In this document: positions 53,425 to 63,689 of the stretch, piece after piece | Numbering within the stretch: the stretch's first letter is position 1 | Layout: every line of letters begins with the position of its first letter | Assembly: GCA_023052935.1 (NCBI GenBank) | Contig: CM041297.1 | Span: forward strand, 6,066,280-6,130,279 | Source: Piezodorus guildinii | Taxonomy: Eukaryota > Arthropoda > Insecta > Hemiptera > Pentatomidae | Direction: 5' to 3' | Length of the DNA: 64,000 nt | Notes under the pieces: model-generated | What the model saw: only the letters and a program-made list of their open reading frames with translations | The model's database searches: none | Told to the model about the DNA's origin: nothing | Made by a program: the position numbers and the translations under genes

Positions 53425-53805
53425 ATCGAGATTTTACAAAAACTTTTTCATCAAATTCGGCTAACCAGAAGAGCCACTTTATACCATCTTGTACCTTTTT
53501 ATGATTTTCTCAAAAACGGTTCCGACGACTTTGATTAAACTTGCTATATCGATGTAAAATTCAATGGTCTTTAATACCATGTAGGTTTCATTCTGATTAA
53601 ATTGCTCTGACAGGGCTTAAATGCCGATATTTTAAATGTTCTTCCTCTAAACTACCTTTAATTTTATACATTCCAAAAACATTATCCATATCATCTTAAT
53701 GACATTGATAAAGGACAGTTAAATATACAAGTTAAACGAATTTGATGATCAGCGAATTGAAAAAAGAGAACAACTATTTTTTAATTTAATTTTTGGTTTG
53801 TTTGG

Positions 53806-54872
53806 CATCCAGGTCTGCTATACAAGCTCCGTCAATTCCTCTCTCCAGCGTACTTCCTATTAATTCGTTCCTATCTCTCTGATAGAACCTTCAAAGTTAA
53901 CCATAACCTTTGTTACTCATCCGTATTCACTCAGTCAGCCAGCGTACCGCAAGTTAGTATCCTGGGTCCGATCCTTTACACGGTGTATACAGCTGATATT
54001 CCCTCCCATCCTAGCACTATCCTTACTTCCTACGCCGATGACACATGTGTGTTATCTGTGAATAATGATCCTGTTACTGCATCACAAATCCTACAGAACC
54101 ATTTATCAGCCATTGAAGAATGGTGTCAAAACTGGAGAATCAAAATAAATCCTAATAAATCCCATCAAATCACCTTCACTCTACATCGTAAGCCTATGAC
54201 TTCCTGCCCCACCGTATCCTATACCAATATCCTACTTACTCCTGTTGAACAGATTCGGTACTTAGGACTCCACCTCGACAAACGCCTAACATGGAACCCT
54301 CATGCTAGACTGAAACGACAGGAAACTGCTCGTAGATACAGATTACTATAACACTTACTTGACAAACGCTCAAAACTTCCTACTTACTACAAAAACCCAT
54401 TTATACAACAATTATCAGGCCTATTTGGACCTATGGCATTGAGCTATGGGGGTCTACTAAACCATCGAATTCCTCTCGCATCCAATCCTTGCAGTCCAAA
54501 ATCCTTCGTAAAATCCTCAATGCTCCTTACTTTGTAACTAATAAAATCATCCATAAAGACCTAAATATCCCATTAGTTGAAGACTTGGCCCGTTACAGAT
54601 ATACCTCTTTTCATTCCAAACTCCCTGCCCACTCAACCCCGCTTATCCGTGACCTCTCCTCCATATCTATTCCCGACAACCCACCTAGGTGCCTTAAAAG
54701 AAGATGGCCAAGAGACCTCCTAACATAAGACATTGGAGTGCTACCAATGGGTAGTTTATTCTCAGGACTACCATGTGTACTAATCATATATAAAGCCTAT
54801 TTACTTGTTGTATTTATTTAATACAGTTGTAAATTTCTTTAAATAAATAAATATAAAAAAAAAAAAAAAAAA
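53806..54872 (+). mobile_element. Jockey-like LINE, longest copy
   Basis: About 1.07 kb: RT palm to C-terminus, 3' UTR with CTACCAATGGGTAGT, and poly-A at 54856-54871. 5' truncated ahead of the palm. Confidence 0.88.
53809..54728 (+). pseudogene. Jockey-like ORF2, palm through C-terminus, frameshifted
   Basis: Begins WHPGLLYKLRQFLSPAYF, then SVPQVSILGPILYTVYTADI (consensus VPQGSVLGP; the Gly is changed to Val), then the catalytic YADDTCVLS (YADD at 54031-54042), NWRIKINPNKSHQITFT, and EQIRYLGLHLDKRLTWNP. TAA at 54349-54351 stops it where the other copies read QHLL, a deletion near 54396 shifts the frame, and the C-terminus resumes at 54489-54728 (RKILNAPYFVTNKIIHKDL … LKRRWPRDLLT). An intact protein would reverse transcribe the element RNA at a nicked target. 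Confidence 0.85.
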
Positions 54873-55178
54873 TTGGTTTTTGATAACAAGGACAGTAATA
54901 TAGGCGTATAAGATACCGTTGGAAAGAGAAATATTATCTGTGACACAAAGTTGTAAAAGGTAATATAAAGTGACGAATAGAAAATAAACTTATTACTGAT
55001 TAACAATTTAATATAGTTATATTATTTAATCTAAATCATATGTTTCCAAAAAAAATGAATACACGTTTTATTAAAATCAACTTATTATTTTTTTTAATTG
55101 ATGTATATTTAATAGTTTTTAGATTTATTTTAACAGTCGAGGTATGTGATATTCTTGTGTTGCCCGCACCAGATTTTT

Positions 55179-55658
55179 ATTAATATTCATTATACAAGAT
55201 TAAGAATGTTACATCTTCAAGCCCTGTGTATGAGCCTCCCAGATCAGTCCCGAACGTACACCCGGCATCTTATAGTTACGTAAGGAATCATGGAGAGGAA
55301 CGTTGTCCTTCGCTATCACGCTATCAATTACTATCACTATCGACGAAGATAGCGCTATCTTCTGTCCAATTAGTGCATTATCTCTTCCCATCCTTGTATT
55401 TATTAGTCAATAGTTTAAATCTTGTTCAGCTATATTCTTAGATTAGTATAATTGAGTGTGTATATACATATATATACACATTAAACTAGTATTTTTGAAA
55501 GTTTAACGTTTTCACAGCCTCAAAAATATAACTCCTACGACACGCTCTCTGTTGGTGTTGTTAGAATATCTTACGACTGTTCTTATATCAGAAATTTAAT
55601 AAGGAAACCTTTTTATGATACAAAATTTATCGCTAGAAGCTACCATTCCATCCGAATT
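55179..55658. other. Unassigned stretch, partly single-copy
   Basis: 55200-55400 is GC-richer, with an internal inverted pair around GATAGCGCTATC. Short frames on both strands, none recognised. Confidence 0.4.
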
Positions 55659-55659
55659 G

Positions 55660-56036
55660 TCCAAATTTCACCAGCTCCACTCATCCATACAACCCACCTA
55701 GAAGGTTGGAAACGGCAGTGGCCCCGCGATCTTTTGTAAATATATTGGAGTGCTAGCCTCTCCTAGCCTGGCTAGATTCTCCACTCAATATGATGTATGT
55801 ATGAGTGTGTGTATGTGTATATAGGTATGACTTTGTTGTATTGATTCATTATTGTATATATATTTTATTGTACTTTTATGCTGTGTAAATATTGTATGAA
55901 TGTAGTTATCTATGATATCTTTCACTATTACTATTGATGTCCAAATGTGCTTCCATTGTTAAGATTCTCTACATGCGTATTCCATTATACAGTTGTAAAT
56001 TCCAATAGATAAATACTAAAGAAAAAAAAAAAAAAA
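55660..56036 (+). mobile_element. Jockey-like LINE 3' fragment, second subfamily
   Basis: Encodes only PPRRLETAVAP-type C-terminal sequence (one base shifted), then the TATTGGAGTGCTAGCC 3' UTR as at 19.55 kb, ending in a poly-A run at 56020-56034. Confidence 0.75.
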
Positions 56037-56099
56037 TTTCATTAAAATTATTTAAGTAAAATTTCTTGATTCCAGAACACCTTATATTTTATCTTTATC

Positions 56100-56330
56100 A
56101 TCGATAAACCTACTTGATGAAGTTTAAATAAGACACGGGACAGGTTGGGGAGACAATTAGAGCTCGCACATTCCCCGTGGCTATATTTAGAAGGAGCAGC
56201 CGTTAGGGCAAATGTCGGCCGTGCTCTCGGTCAGCAATAACGGGCTCTGTCATTGGTTAATGGCCCTTCTTAGGAGGCTTCCTATTGGTTTGTCTTCAAG
56301 TGACTAACCCTTCTATTGGTCATCATAGTT
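56100..56330 (+). promoter_or_regulatory. Promoter-like block with three inverted CCAAT boxes
   Basis: GC-richer than the flanks, with ATTGG at 56252-56256, 56284-56288 and 56315-56319 (CCAAT on the minus strand, spaced 32 and 31 bp, about three helical turns). No gene start is recognisable nearby. Confidence 0.25.
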
Positions 56331-56465
56331 ATCATTGTCTCTTACTTTTCAAATACTTTAGTTATAAATGCGGAAACAAAATATGAAAGTGTCGTTTCTA
56401 AAAATAGAAAGAAAATGTTACGTAATTATAGAAATTCTAAATTGTTAATTCTAAGTTCTTCTATT

Positions 56466-56544
56466 ATTACTTTCACTTACCTCTATAAAAATTTGTAGTA
56501 AGGGAAAGTATTGCGATCGTGAAAATTTTGCTATTACAGTTGTA
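56466..56544 (-). mobile_element. Family H 3'-end fragment next to mariner
   Basis: CTTTCACTTACCTCTATAAA and AGTAAGGGAAAGTATTGCGATC, cut at the mariner insertion; the remainder is not found beyond it. Confidence 0.75.
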
Positions 56545-57431
56545 TTGGGTTGTGTCACATGAAATGTCCGATTTCAAGGTAAAGGATTTTTATTAAAAAT
56601 ACGATATGAAAACAAGAGAACTTTATTCGAAGTATTTACCTTCTTTTTCTACACATTTTTTCCAACGTGACACCAACTTTTTTTAATCCCGAACTGAAAA
56701 ACTCTGAGCTTTGAAGTGAAACAAAATCTGAAAACGCACTTTTCACTTGATCATCATTTTGAAAAATTTTTCCTTTGACGAAGTTGTCTAAATTCTTGAA
56801 CAGTAAGAAGGTGCGGAAGAACTTCGTAGCCCACTTATTTCGATTTTTGCACGGTATGTTTTGAAACATGGGGTCTTGCTGCCGCTCAGTGAGATCATGA
56901 GGTACCCATGTATCGAACTTTTTTACTTTCCTAATACACTTTAAATGTCTGGAAACGGTAGATTTACTTGCATTTAGTTGTGGTGAGAGTCCTTTAACTG
57001 TTTGGTAGGTTTCCTTCTACTGTATGTTTGAGGACATCGTTGTCTATTACGGACGGAGGTCTTCCTCGGGGCAAGTTTTCCAAGTCGGTATCCCCAGCTG
57101 AAAACTTAGTAAACAAACAGCGAATGGTTCGTTCATTAACACTCCCTTCCCCAAACGCCTTGTAAATATTTCTAGCGGCCTCAGCTGCTGAATGGCCGAG
57201 TTTAAACTCGTACAAAAATATTACTCGAAAATCGCATGTTTCCATGTTCATATTTGAAGGTATAATAAAAAGTGGGTAATTGGGAAGCTAATGTTTATAA
57301 TACAAAGGTAGAGGATTAGTAACTGTTTACTTTAAATATGTAAACATTCGGAAGAAAACAACAGAGACCTGCAAAAATCTTTATGTATTTCATAAACTAT
57401 AAAAACGGACATTTCGTGTGAAACAACCCAA
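56545..57431 (-). mobile_element. Mariner element, internally deleted (copy 2)
   Basis: 887 bp with inverted ends TTGGGTTGTGTCACATGAAA and TTGGGTTGTTTCACACGAAA, flanked by TA (56543-56544, 57432-57433). It shares with copy 1 the deletion that joins the HDLTER linker to the region just before the C-terminal catalytic Asp. Confidence 0.9.
56636..57251 (-). pseudogene. Mariner transposase remnant
   Basis: Minus-strand start ATG at 57249-57251: METCDFRVIFLYEFKLGHSA, AAEAARNIYKAFGEGSVNER, TIRCLFTKFSAGDTDLENLP, RGRPPSVIDNDVLKHTVEGN, i.e. the two helix-turn-helix DNA-binding units of a mariner transposase of the SETMAR-like group. A frameshift near 57005 follows, then the deletion, then a C-terminal frame (56636-56869) with LDNFVKGKIFQNDDQVKSAF. 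The catalytic core is absent. Confidence 0.85.
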
Positions 57432-57433
57432 TA

Positions 57434-57660
57434 GAAGAAGGGGCAATGCCACTATCCTTCCCTAGAATAGACGTTATTATCATGCAAAACCTCGAAATTT
57501 CATTTTGCTTCTTAAACGTTGACAATCGCACTATGGGCCATTTGAACTTTTTTGTCCTACTTAAGGTTTTGTACCTGCTCTCACAATATGATGAGACATT
57601 TATGAGACAGCCTGTATTTATGAAATACATTCCAAAGCTACTTTAAAATCTCTATATCCG
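57434..57660. other. Unassigned stretch
   Basis: Contains GAGACAGCCTGTATTTATGA, a phrase reminiscent of transposon ends, but no matching inverted partner was found. Confidence 0.35.
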
Positions 57661-59480
57661 CACACAAGACAGAACGACAAGAAACTGCCCGACGTCTTCG
57701 AATACTTCAACACTTAGGGCCAGTTGCAACAGCCCAGGTCAAAGTGCGGTAAGGGTAACCTCCGTTGAAATCAGCCTTTGCCCGTTGACCGTTTAACCTC
57801 CAGTAAAGAGCTAACCATCCAGGGACTTGTGAAATAGTATCACTTTTGTTTTATGTTATTGTTTTATCTGCTACTATTTCAAGGAAATGGATTCGATTAA
57901 CACTTGACAGATGACGAAGAATATATTATTAATTTGTTATTAATTAATTAATTTGTAGTTATTATTTACTAAAGGTATTTTAATTTTTGTTTTATTTTAT
58001 TCAAATTTTAATAAACATTTTCATTTTATAATTACAGTTTTATTATTTATTCCATTGAAATAGATCCTCTCTATACAATTGACAATGTTTGGTTTTGTAA
58101 ATATAAGATATTTAAGTTGTTATCATTATTTACAGTTTTTTAGTGATTTCTAGCCTATAACAGTTGTTCATTGTTTTCTGGACCAGACATAAATATGAAT
58201 ATATACTGTTCATTTTTGTTATTCTTAAGGCACATAGTACTAGAATAAAGTTTTATTATTATTAAAAATCCCACTATATTCCTGTTAAAAATAAGTTGTC
58301 TACATTCTGTATTTGGAGGATGATTTTCAGTAGGTTCCATATAAGTTTTTGAAAATTTTTAACACAAATGATTGATTTTTCACGAACCAATTAATGTTAT
58401 TATTAATGCATTCAAATGTACACTAGAAACAAATATCTCCTAATTTTGTACAAAATGTTTTACAGTATGTTTTATATAATTAGGGTTTTACTTTTCAATT
58501 GACAAGAGGGGTTATGTTGTTAATTTCATTCTTAGGACTCCACATGAAATTACAAAAGTGACTAAAAACCAAAATAGATGATATTTTGTTGACTCATAAA
58601 TTGATTGCTGTGAAATGAAAGTTAAAAAAATCACAAACAATCTAAACAAATTTATTCACATTCAGGAAACAGATAATAAATATTCTTTTAATAACCACGA
58701 TTAATAACAATATAATAATAAATTAACTAATTTCTTTTAATAAGAAACTTTAGAAATAGAAGAATGTATTTCTTAAAAAGAAGTTCCAAAGTATCTAAGA
58801 AGATAAGGTTAAGAATTGAAATTAGAAAGTAAAATGGCGGACCTGCCTTTCATCTCCCGTGAGATAGTAGTTTAGGTAAACGCCGTACCAACAACGCTTC
58901 CTGCTGAAATCGGAGTTCAGCTATCTACCGTAATTTAACCTGGAGTATGCTTACCTTAGGTTGAACCGAGGCTGGTGCAACTGGCCCTTACTGGACATCC
59001 GCTTTAACCTTCCACTTAACTACAAAAGACTTATTTATATGACCATCATAAGACCGATATGGACTTACGGAGTAGAGCTATGGGGCTCTACCAAACCATC
59101 GAACTCTTCTCGTATTCAATCCTTACAATCCAAAATCCTTAACGCTCCTTACTTTGTCACGAATAAGCTCATCCATAAAGACCTTAATGTTCCATATGTT
59201 GGAATTTTGGCCGTAACCAGGTATCAATCATTCCATAAAAAAAAACTCCATTCCCACCCTAATCTACTAGTTTCTATCCTATCATCCTCGATTACTGATA
59301 ATCCTCCTAGGTGTCTGAAAAGAAGATGGCCCCAAAAACTTCTAGTTTAGAATATTTTTAGAGTGCTGCCAATGGGTAGTGTCTCTACATGCATTTCATG
59401 TCAGTTTACTATGTCCATTACATTTACTTGATATATATAATACAGTTGTAAATATAAACGAATGTGTTTGAATAAAAATC
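57661..59480 (+). mobile_element. Jockey-like LINE, split by a Harbinger-type element
   Basis: 57661-57716 encodes the RQETARRLRILQHL segment and 58988 onward resumes with LLDIRFNLPLNYKRLIYMTI (GT/CG differences aside). The C-terminus IWTYGVELWGSTKPSNSSR … PPRCLKRRWPQKLLV ends at TAG near 59348, followed by the 3' UTR (GCCAATGGGTAGT). A 12-codon gap removes RKI-type residues relative to other copies. Confidence 0.85.
57717..58987. mobile_element. PIF/Harbinger-type element, non-autonomous
   Basis: 1271 bp with ends GGGCCAGTTGCAACAGCC and (inverted) GGGCCAGTTGCACCAGCC, flanked by TTA (57714-57716 and 58988-58990), the TWA duplication typical of this superfamily. The interior is AT-rich with no frame above about 61 codons and no transposase motif visible. 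Confidence 0.85.
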
Positions 59481-59519
59481 TCTATAATAAATGTATTATT
59501 TTGTTAATTATTATTATTA

Positions 59520-59815
59520 AGATGAAGGTAGACATTTGGTCGGGAGCAGCCTGGGCTCGGGACTAACGGTAGCTTCCAAAAAAAGAGAAGAAACTGGGGA
59601 CGAGACCCGCGGGGCCACATTTTTATCCGCTCCTCCTTCCTCCTCCTCGTCCTGCTTCCTCCTTATATCCTTCGTCCTTGGTGAATGCCTTCCTCCTCCT
59701 CGTCCTGCTTCCTCCTTATATCCTTCGTCCTTGGTGAATGCCTTCCTGCCTCCTGGAGGTGGAATATCCTTAAGGATCAACGGTTAAACCTTCTTCCAGT
59801 GAATAGAAGATCAGT
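59520..59815 (+). other. GC-rich stretch with a 53-bp tandem duplication
   Basis: A pyrimidine-rich 53-bp unit (contains TCGTCCTGCTTCCTCCTTAT) occurs twice in tandem, starting near 59646 and 59699. Overlapping open frames on both strands result from the repeat. Confidence 0.6.
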
Positions 59816-59824
59816 AAGTCTTAA

Positions 59825-59890
59825 AGACGTAAACGATCGCAATACTTTCCCTTACTATATATGTCATATAATAGGGAAGTGAAAGTAAAA
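59825..59890 (+). mobile_element. Family H 3'-end fragment
   Basis: CGATCGCAATACTTTCCCTT, then ATGTCATATAATAGGGAAGTGAAAGTA. Confidence 0.75.
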
Positions 59891-59959
59891 AACAAAACAA
59901 ATTAAAACGGGCATATCCTTTGAAATAGTAAAATTAATCCTTTTCGTGCGTAATTTGGT

Positions 59960-60120
59960 ACACACTTTAAAGAGGCTGGGTCTCCCCCAGGAGCGGCTCC
60001 ATACCCTAGGGTCACCCCCGGGCTGAATTAATAGAATAACTAATATTCTGCCATAGGCAGGATTCGAACCCAGGACCCGGAGAACAGTAGGCTAGTGCTC
60101 TATCAAATAGACCTATTAAA
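59960..60120 (-). mobile_element. SINE-B copy (head and early body)
   Basis: In sense: head AGGTCTATTTGATAGAGCAC, B box GGGTTCGAATCCTG, then AGAATATTAGTTATTC and CAGCCCGGGGGTGACCC. Repeated at 60770-60915. Confidence 0.8.
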
Positions 60121-60292
60121 TAATATAACAATATAAAATTGTTACGTGCAATAATCACTTAGTGACTTTTTTTTGGAGCTTAGCCATTTGGAATCAGGGG
60201 ACCTTAAAACGTGAAATACAGTTCCGGTGAAAACTGGAATTCGAAAATTCTCACGATCACAATACTTACCCTTAATATATATTTAATATATA

Positions 60293-60595
60293 GGGGAGCC
60301 CGTGGCTGAGTGGTTAGCGCGCTAGCCTGCCACGCTGAAATTGTGAGTTCGAATCTCAGTCCTAGGAGGACTTTTTTCAAACATACAAATAAATGGGGAT
60401 TCACTCACAATCTCCCCCGGGTATGTGGGACCCGTCAGCTAATTGATAGCCACCCACAAAAATAGGCGTAGGGAGTGATGAACCTACCCTATAAAATGTC
60501 ATCGAGTATCGCGGTGTGGAATATAAACCATACCGCGCGGCCAAGGGCTTCCAAGACCTGTCGCGCCAACCGAAAAAAAAAAAAAAAAGAAAAAA

Positions 60596-60613
<18 letters not shown>
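60293..60613 (+). mobile_element. SINE-C, tRNA-derived, complete
   Basis: About 320 bp: head GGGGAGCCCGTGGCTGAGTG with an A box at 60303-60313 (TGGCTGAGTGG) and B box at 60345-60357 (GAGTTCGAATCTC), both close to consensus; a unique body with a CGCGGTGTGGA/CCGCGCGGCC region; and a poly-A tail. Inserted in the AT palindrome at the end of a family H unit. Single copy in the window. Confidence 0.85.

Positions 60614-60657
<44 letters not shown>
60614..60657. repeat. (TA)n microsatellite
   Basis: About 22 TA units between the SINE-C tail and the resumed family H end; probably expanded from the duplicated ATATATAG target. Confidence 0.9.
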
Positions 60658-60659
<2 letters not shown>

Positions 60660-61114
60660 TAAGCGAAAGTAAAAAACAAAACAAATTTAAACAGTCCTTA
60701 AAATATGAAAATCGGACATATCCTTTGAAATAGTAAAATTAGTCCTTTTCGTGCGAAATTTGATACCCACTTTAAAGAGGCTGGGTCCAGGAGAGTCTCC
60801 ATACCCTAGGGTCACCCCGGGCTGAATTAACAAAATAACTAATATTCTGCCACAGGCTGGATTCGAACCCAGGACCCGGAGAACAGTAGATTAGTGCTCT
60901 ATCAAATAGACCTATTAAATAATATAATATAATATATAACAATATAAAATTGTTACGTGCAATAATCACTTTGTGACTTTTTTGGAGGGCTTGGTCATTT
61001 GAAATCAGGAGACCTTAAAACGTGAAATACAGTACCGGTGAAAACTGGAATTCGAAAATTCTCACTATCACAATACTTCCCTTACTATATATTTCATATA
61101 TAGGTAAATAAAAG

Positions 61115-61496
61115 TAAAAAAAAAAAAAATAAATAAAAATAAAATATATATATATATATAGTTATCATTATTGTGGTGGCCTATAATAGCGTATACATTA
61201 TACATTACCATACATATACGATTGAGTAAAAATATATAAGTATTTTTATATTATTTAATATATCATTAATAATTTATAAAAAAAAAAAAAAAAAAAGATG
61301 TTCATGTTTTTTATTTTTAATATTTGTATATGTCTTTTTATTTAATTTTTTTCTTATACGTAATTATCTAGACTTTGTATTTAAGTTAAATGTTTGTATT
61401 TGTATTATTTGTTCAGTGCTAAAATAACCCTAGTGGTCTAAAAGTCTTTATGTTACAAAATAAATAAATAATTGATATTATCAATTTTAAATTTTT
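61115..61496. other. Unassigned AT-rich stretch
   Basis: A- and T-runs; no feature. Confidence 0.5.
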
Positions 61497-62318
61497 TACT
61501 TTCACTTACTATATATAGTAAGAGAAAGTATTGCGATCGTGAAAATTTTCGAATTCCAGTTTTCAAGGAAAATACACATTTTAGGGACCCCTGAGTCCAA
61601 ATAACCAAGTCCCGCAAAAAGGTATGTGTGTGTGTGTGTTAACTCCCGGGCGGAAACGTTAAGTCCTAAGAAACTGAAATTTTATATTTCAGATAAATAT
61701 ACGACCGAGACGTTACAAAACCTTTTTCATCAAAATGAGCTTACCAGAAGAGCCACTTTATACCTTGCATTTTGCACCTTTTTTCGATTTTCTCAAAAAC
61801 GGTTTCGATGATTTTGATTAAACTTGCTATATCGATGTAATTTAATAGGCTTAAACGTTATGTAGATTTAATTTTGATTAAAATGGTCTGACAGGGCTTA
61901 AATGCCGATATTTAGCCCCCTAAAGTATCTCTAATTTTGTAGATTCTATAAAAATAACCAAATTATCTTGTTAGCATTGATAAATAACAGCAAAATATGT
62001 AAGTTGTGCGAATTTAAAAAACAACTAAAGGAGAAAATTGAAAAAAATATTTTTTTAATGCAAATTTTTGATTTTGAACATAGCAACAATAATATACACT
62101 TATAATATACCGTTGGAAAGCTAAAGATTTTAGAGGAAAAAAAAATTATCTAATACACAAGAGCTTGTAAAAGTTAATAAAGAGTGATGAAAAGCCGATA
62201 AAACTAACTGATTCTTTAATAGTTTCACGTGTTTTTATCTTTATGTGTATTTGAAAATTCTTTCATTGATTTTAAAAATGGAGGTAAGTGAAAGTCGTGT
62301 GTTGCCCGCACCAGAATT
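61497..62318 (-). mobile_element. Family H, complete
   Basis: Right-end palindrome CTTACTATATATAGTAAG at 61506-61523 through the (TG)n tract at 61625-61638 to left end GTGTGTTGCCCGCACCAGA. Confidence 0.92.
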
Positions 62319-62582
62319 TTAATCTTAAACATATGTTTATAGCAAAACTGAATATTATTCTTTAAACTTTTCCTTCACTTAGCTTAATTTTAACTCAAAA
62401 TTCGAGTATTTGCCCAACACTGATTGATAAATACAATAATGAAATAAGTTTATGCTCTATTAGTAACTTATTATTACCTTTCACGACTTAGTATATAAAA
62501 TAACATTTTTCTAAAATCTTCAGCTTGTAAGCGGTACATTAAACATTTATTTTATTATTCTTATGTTCGTAAAAAAAAAAAA
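62319..62582. other. AT-rich spacer between two family H copies
   Basis: Bases 62495-62575 resemble the TTTCTAAAATCTTTAGC/GGTATAT block of family H, so a small third fragment may be present. Confidence 0.4.
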
Positions 62583-62583
62583 A

Positions 62584-63433
62584 TCTGGTGCGGGCAACAC
62601 ACGACTTTCACTTACCTCCATTTTTAAAATAAATTAGAGAATTTCAAAATATGAGTGAAATCATTAAAGAATAAATTAGATTAAATTTCAATAGAAACAT
62701 CTGTTTTATTAAAAATCTAATATATTATTATCTAAAATAATCAGTTAGTTTTATCGGCTTTTCATCACTCTTTATTAACTTTTAAATGCTTGTGTATGAA
62801 ATAATATTTTTTCTAAAATCTTTAGCTTTCCAACGGAATATCACACATGTATATTACTGTCCTTATGTTCAAAACCGAATAATTTCATTAAAAAAATATT
62901 TTTTTCTCTTTTCTCCTTCAGTTGGGTATCGAATTCATTCAATTTTTATATTTACCTGTTTTTCATCAGTAGTAAAAAGATAATATAGTTATTTTCATTG
63001 AATCTACAAAATTAAAGGTACTTTAGAGAAAGAAAATTTAAAATATCGGCATTTAAGCCCTGTCAGACCATTTTAATCAGAATGAAACCTTATACTTAAA
63101 GTACTATCTAACCAGATATTAAAGTACATTAAATTTAACAACGATATAGCGAGTGTAATCAAAATCTTTAGAAACGTTTTTTAGAAAATCGAAAAAAGGT
63201 GCAAAATGCATAGTACAAAGTGGCTCTTCTGGTAAGCTCATTTTTTATGAAAAAGGTTTAGTAACGTCTCGGGCCTATATTTGAATTATATTATTAAAAT
63301 ATGAAATTTCAGTTTCATAGGGCTTACCGTTTCCGCCCGGGAGTTACCGCACACACACACCTTTTTGCGGGAATTCGAAAATTTTCAAGATCGCAATACT
63401 TTCTCTTACTATATATAGTAAGTGAAAGTAAAA
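62584..63433 (+). mobile_element. Family H, near complete
   Basis: Left end TCTGGTGCGGGCAACACACG, right end ACTATATATAGTAAGTGAAAG. A small deletion between the CA tract and GAATTCGAAAATTTTCA. With 61497-62318 it forms a tail-out inverted pair with left ends facing. Confidence 0.92.
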
Positions 63434-63479
63434 ATGTATCTAAAAATATTTTTCTCTTTCTCGTCTTGTTAGTTATGAA

Positions 63480-63640
63480 ATTAATAACCGATTTTCGTTT
63501 CGTTGTTTCGATTCTAAATCTCTTGAAACGTAAGCCTCAAAATTTGAGGAGTATTTTTTTTTTTTTTTTTTTTTTTTTGATCGATTAAAGGTTCATTATT
63601 GAAAATAATAAACCAAAATTTTTACAAGAATTTGAAGTTA
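63480..63640 (+). repeat. Repeat family 4 fragment
   Basis: CTCTTGAAACGTAAGCCTCA, a T-run, and GATCGATTAAAGGTTCATTA, matching the second half of the 30.3-30.4 kb copy. Confidence 0.55.
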
Positions 63641-63689
63641 TCGTTTAAAATCATCAGTGAAAACGCTCTGAACTCATTATGATAACTGT

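Larger units (their letters stand above)
53425..55178 (-). mobile_element. Family H copy split by a jockey LINE
   Basis: 3' half 53425-53800 and 5' half 54873-55178 (left end TTGTGTTGCCCGCACCAGAT). The interruption is flanked by similar TTGGTTT sequences. Confidence 0.85.
59898..61110. repeat. Tandem duplication of a SINE-B/family H unit, first unit hosting SINE-C
   Basis: Unit 1 (59898-60292) and unit 2 (about 60700-61110) share the same order: CATATCCTTTGAAATAGTAA, a minus-strand SINE-B (59960-60120 and 60770-60915), AATATAAAATTGTTACGTGC, and a family H 3' end. Differences are few. Only unit 1 carries SINE-C, so that insertion is later than the duplication. Confidence 0.85.

Noticed and set aside
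57434..57660. A further DNA transposon starting GAGACAGCCTGTAT
   Set aside because: No inverted partner or target duplication was found in the neighbourhood.
59517..59787. Ser/Pro-rich frames on both strands
   Set aside because: Produced by the 53-bp pyrimidine-rich tandem duplication.
60293..60365. A Ser/Leu-type tRNA gene
   Set aside because: Good A and B boxes, but it continues into a body and poly-A tail inserted in another repeat, so it is SINE-C.
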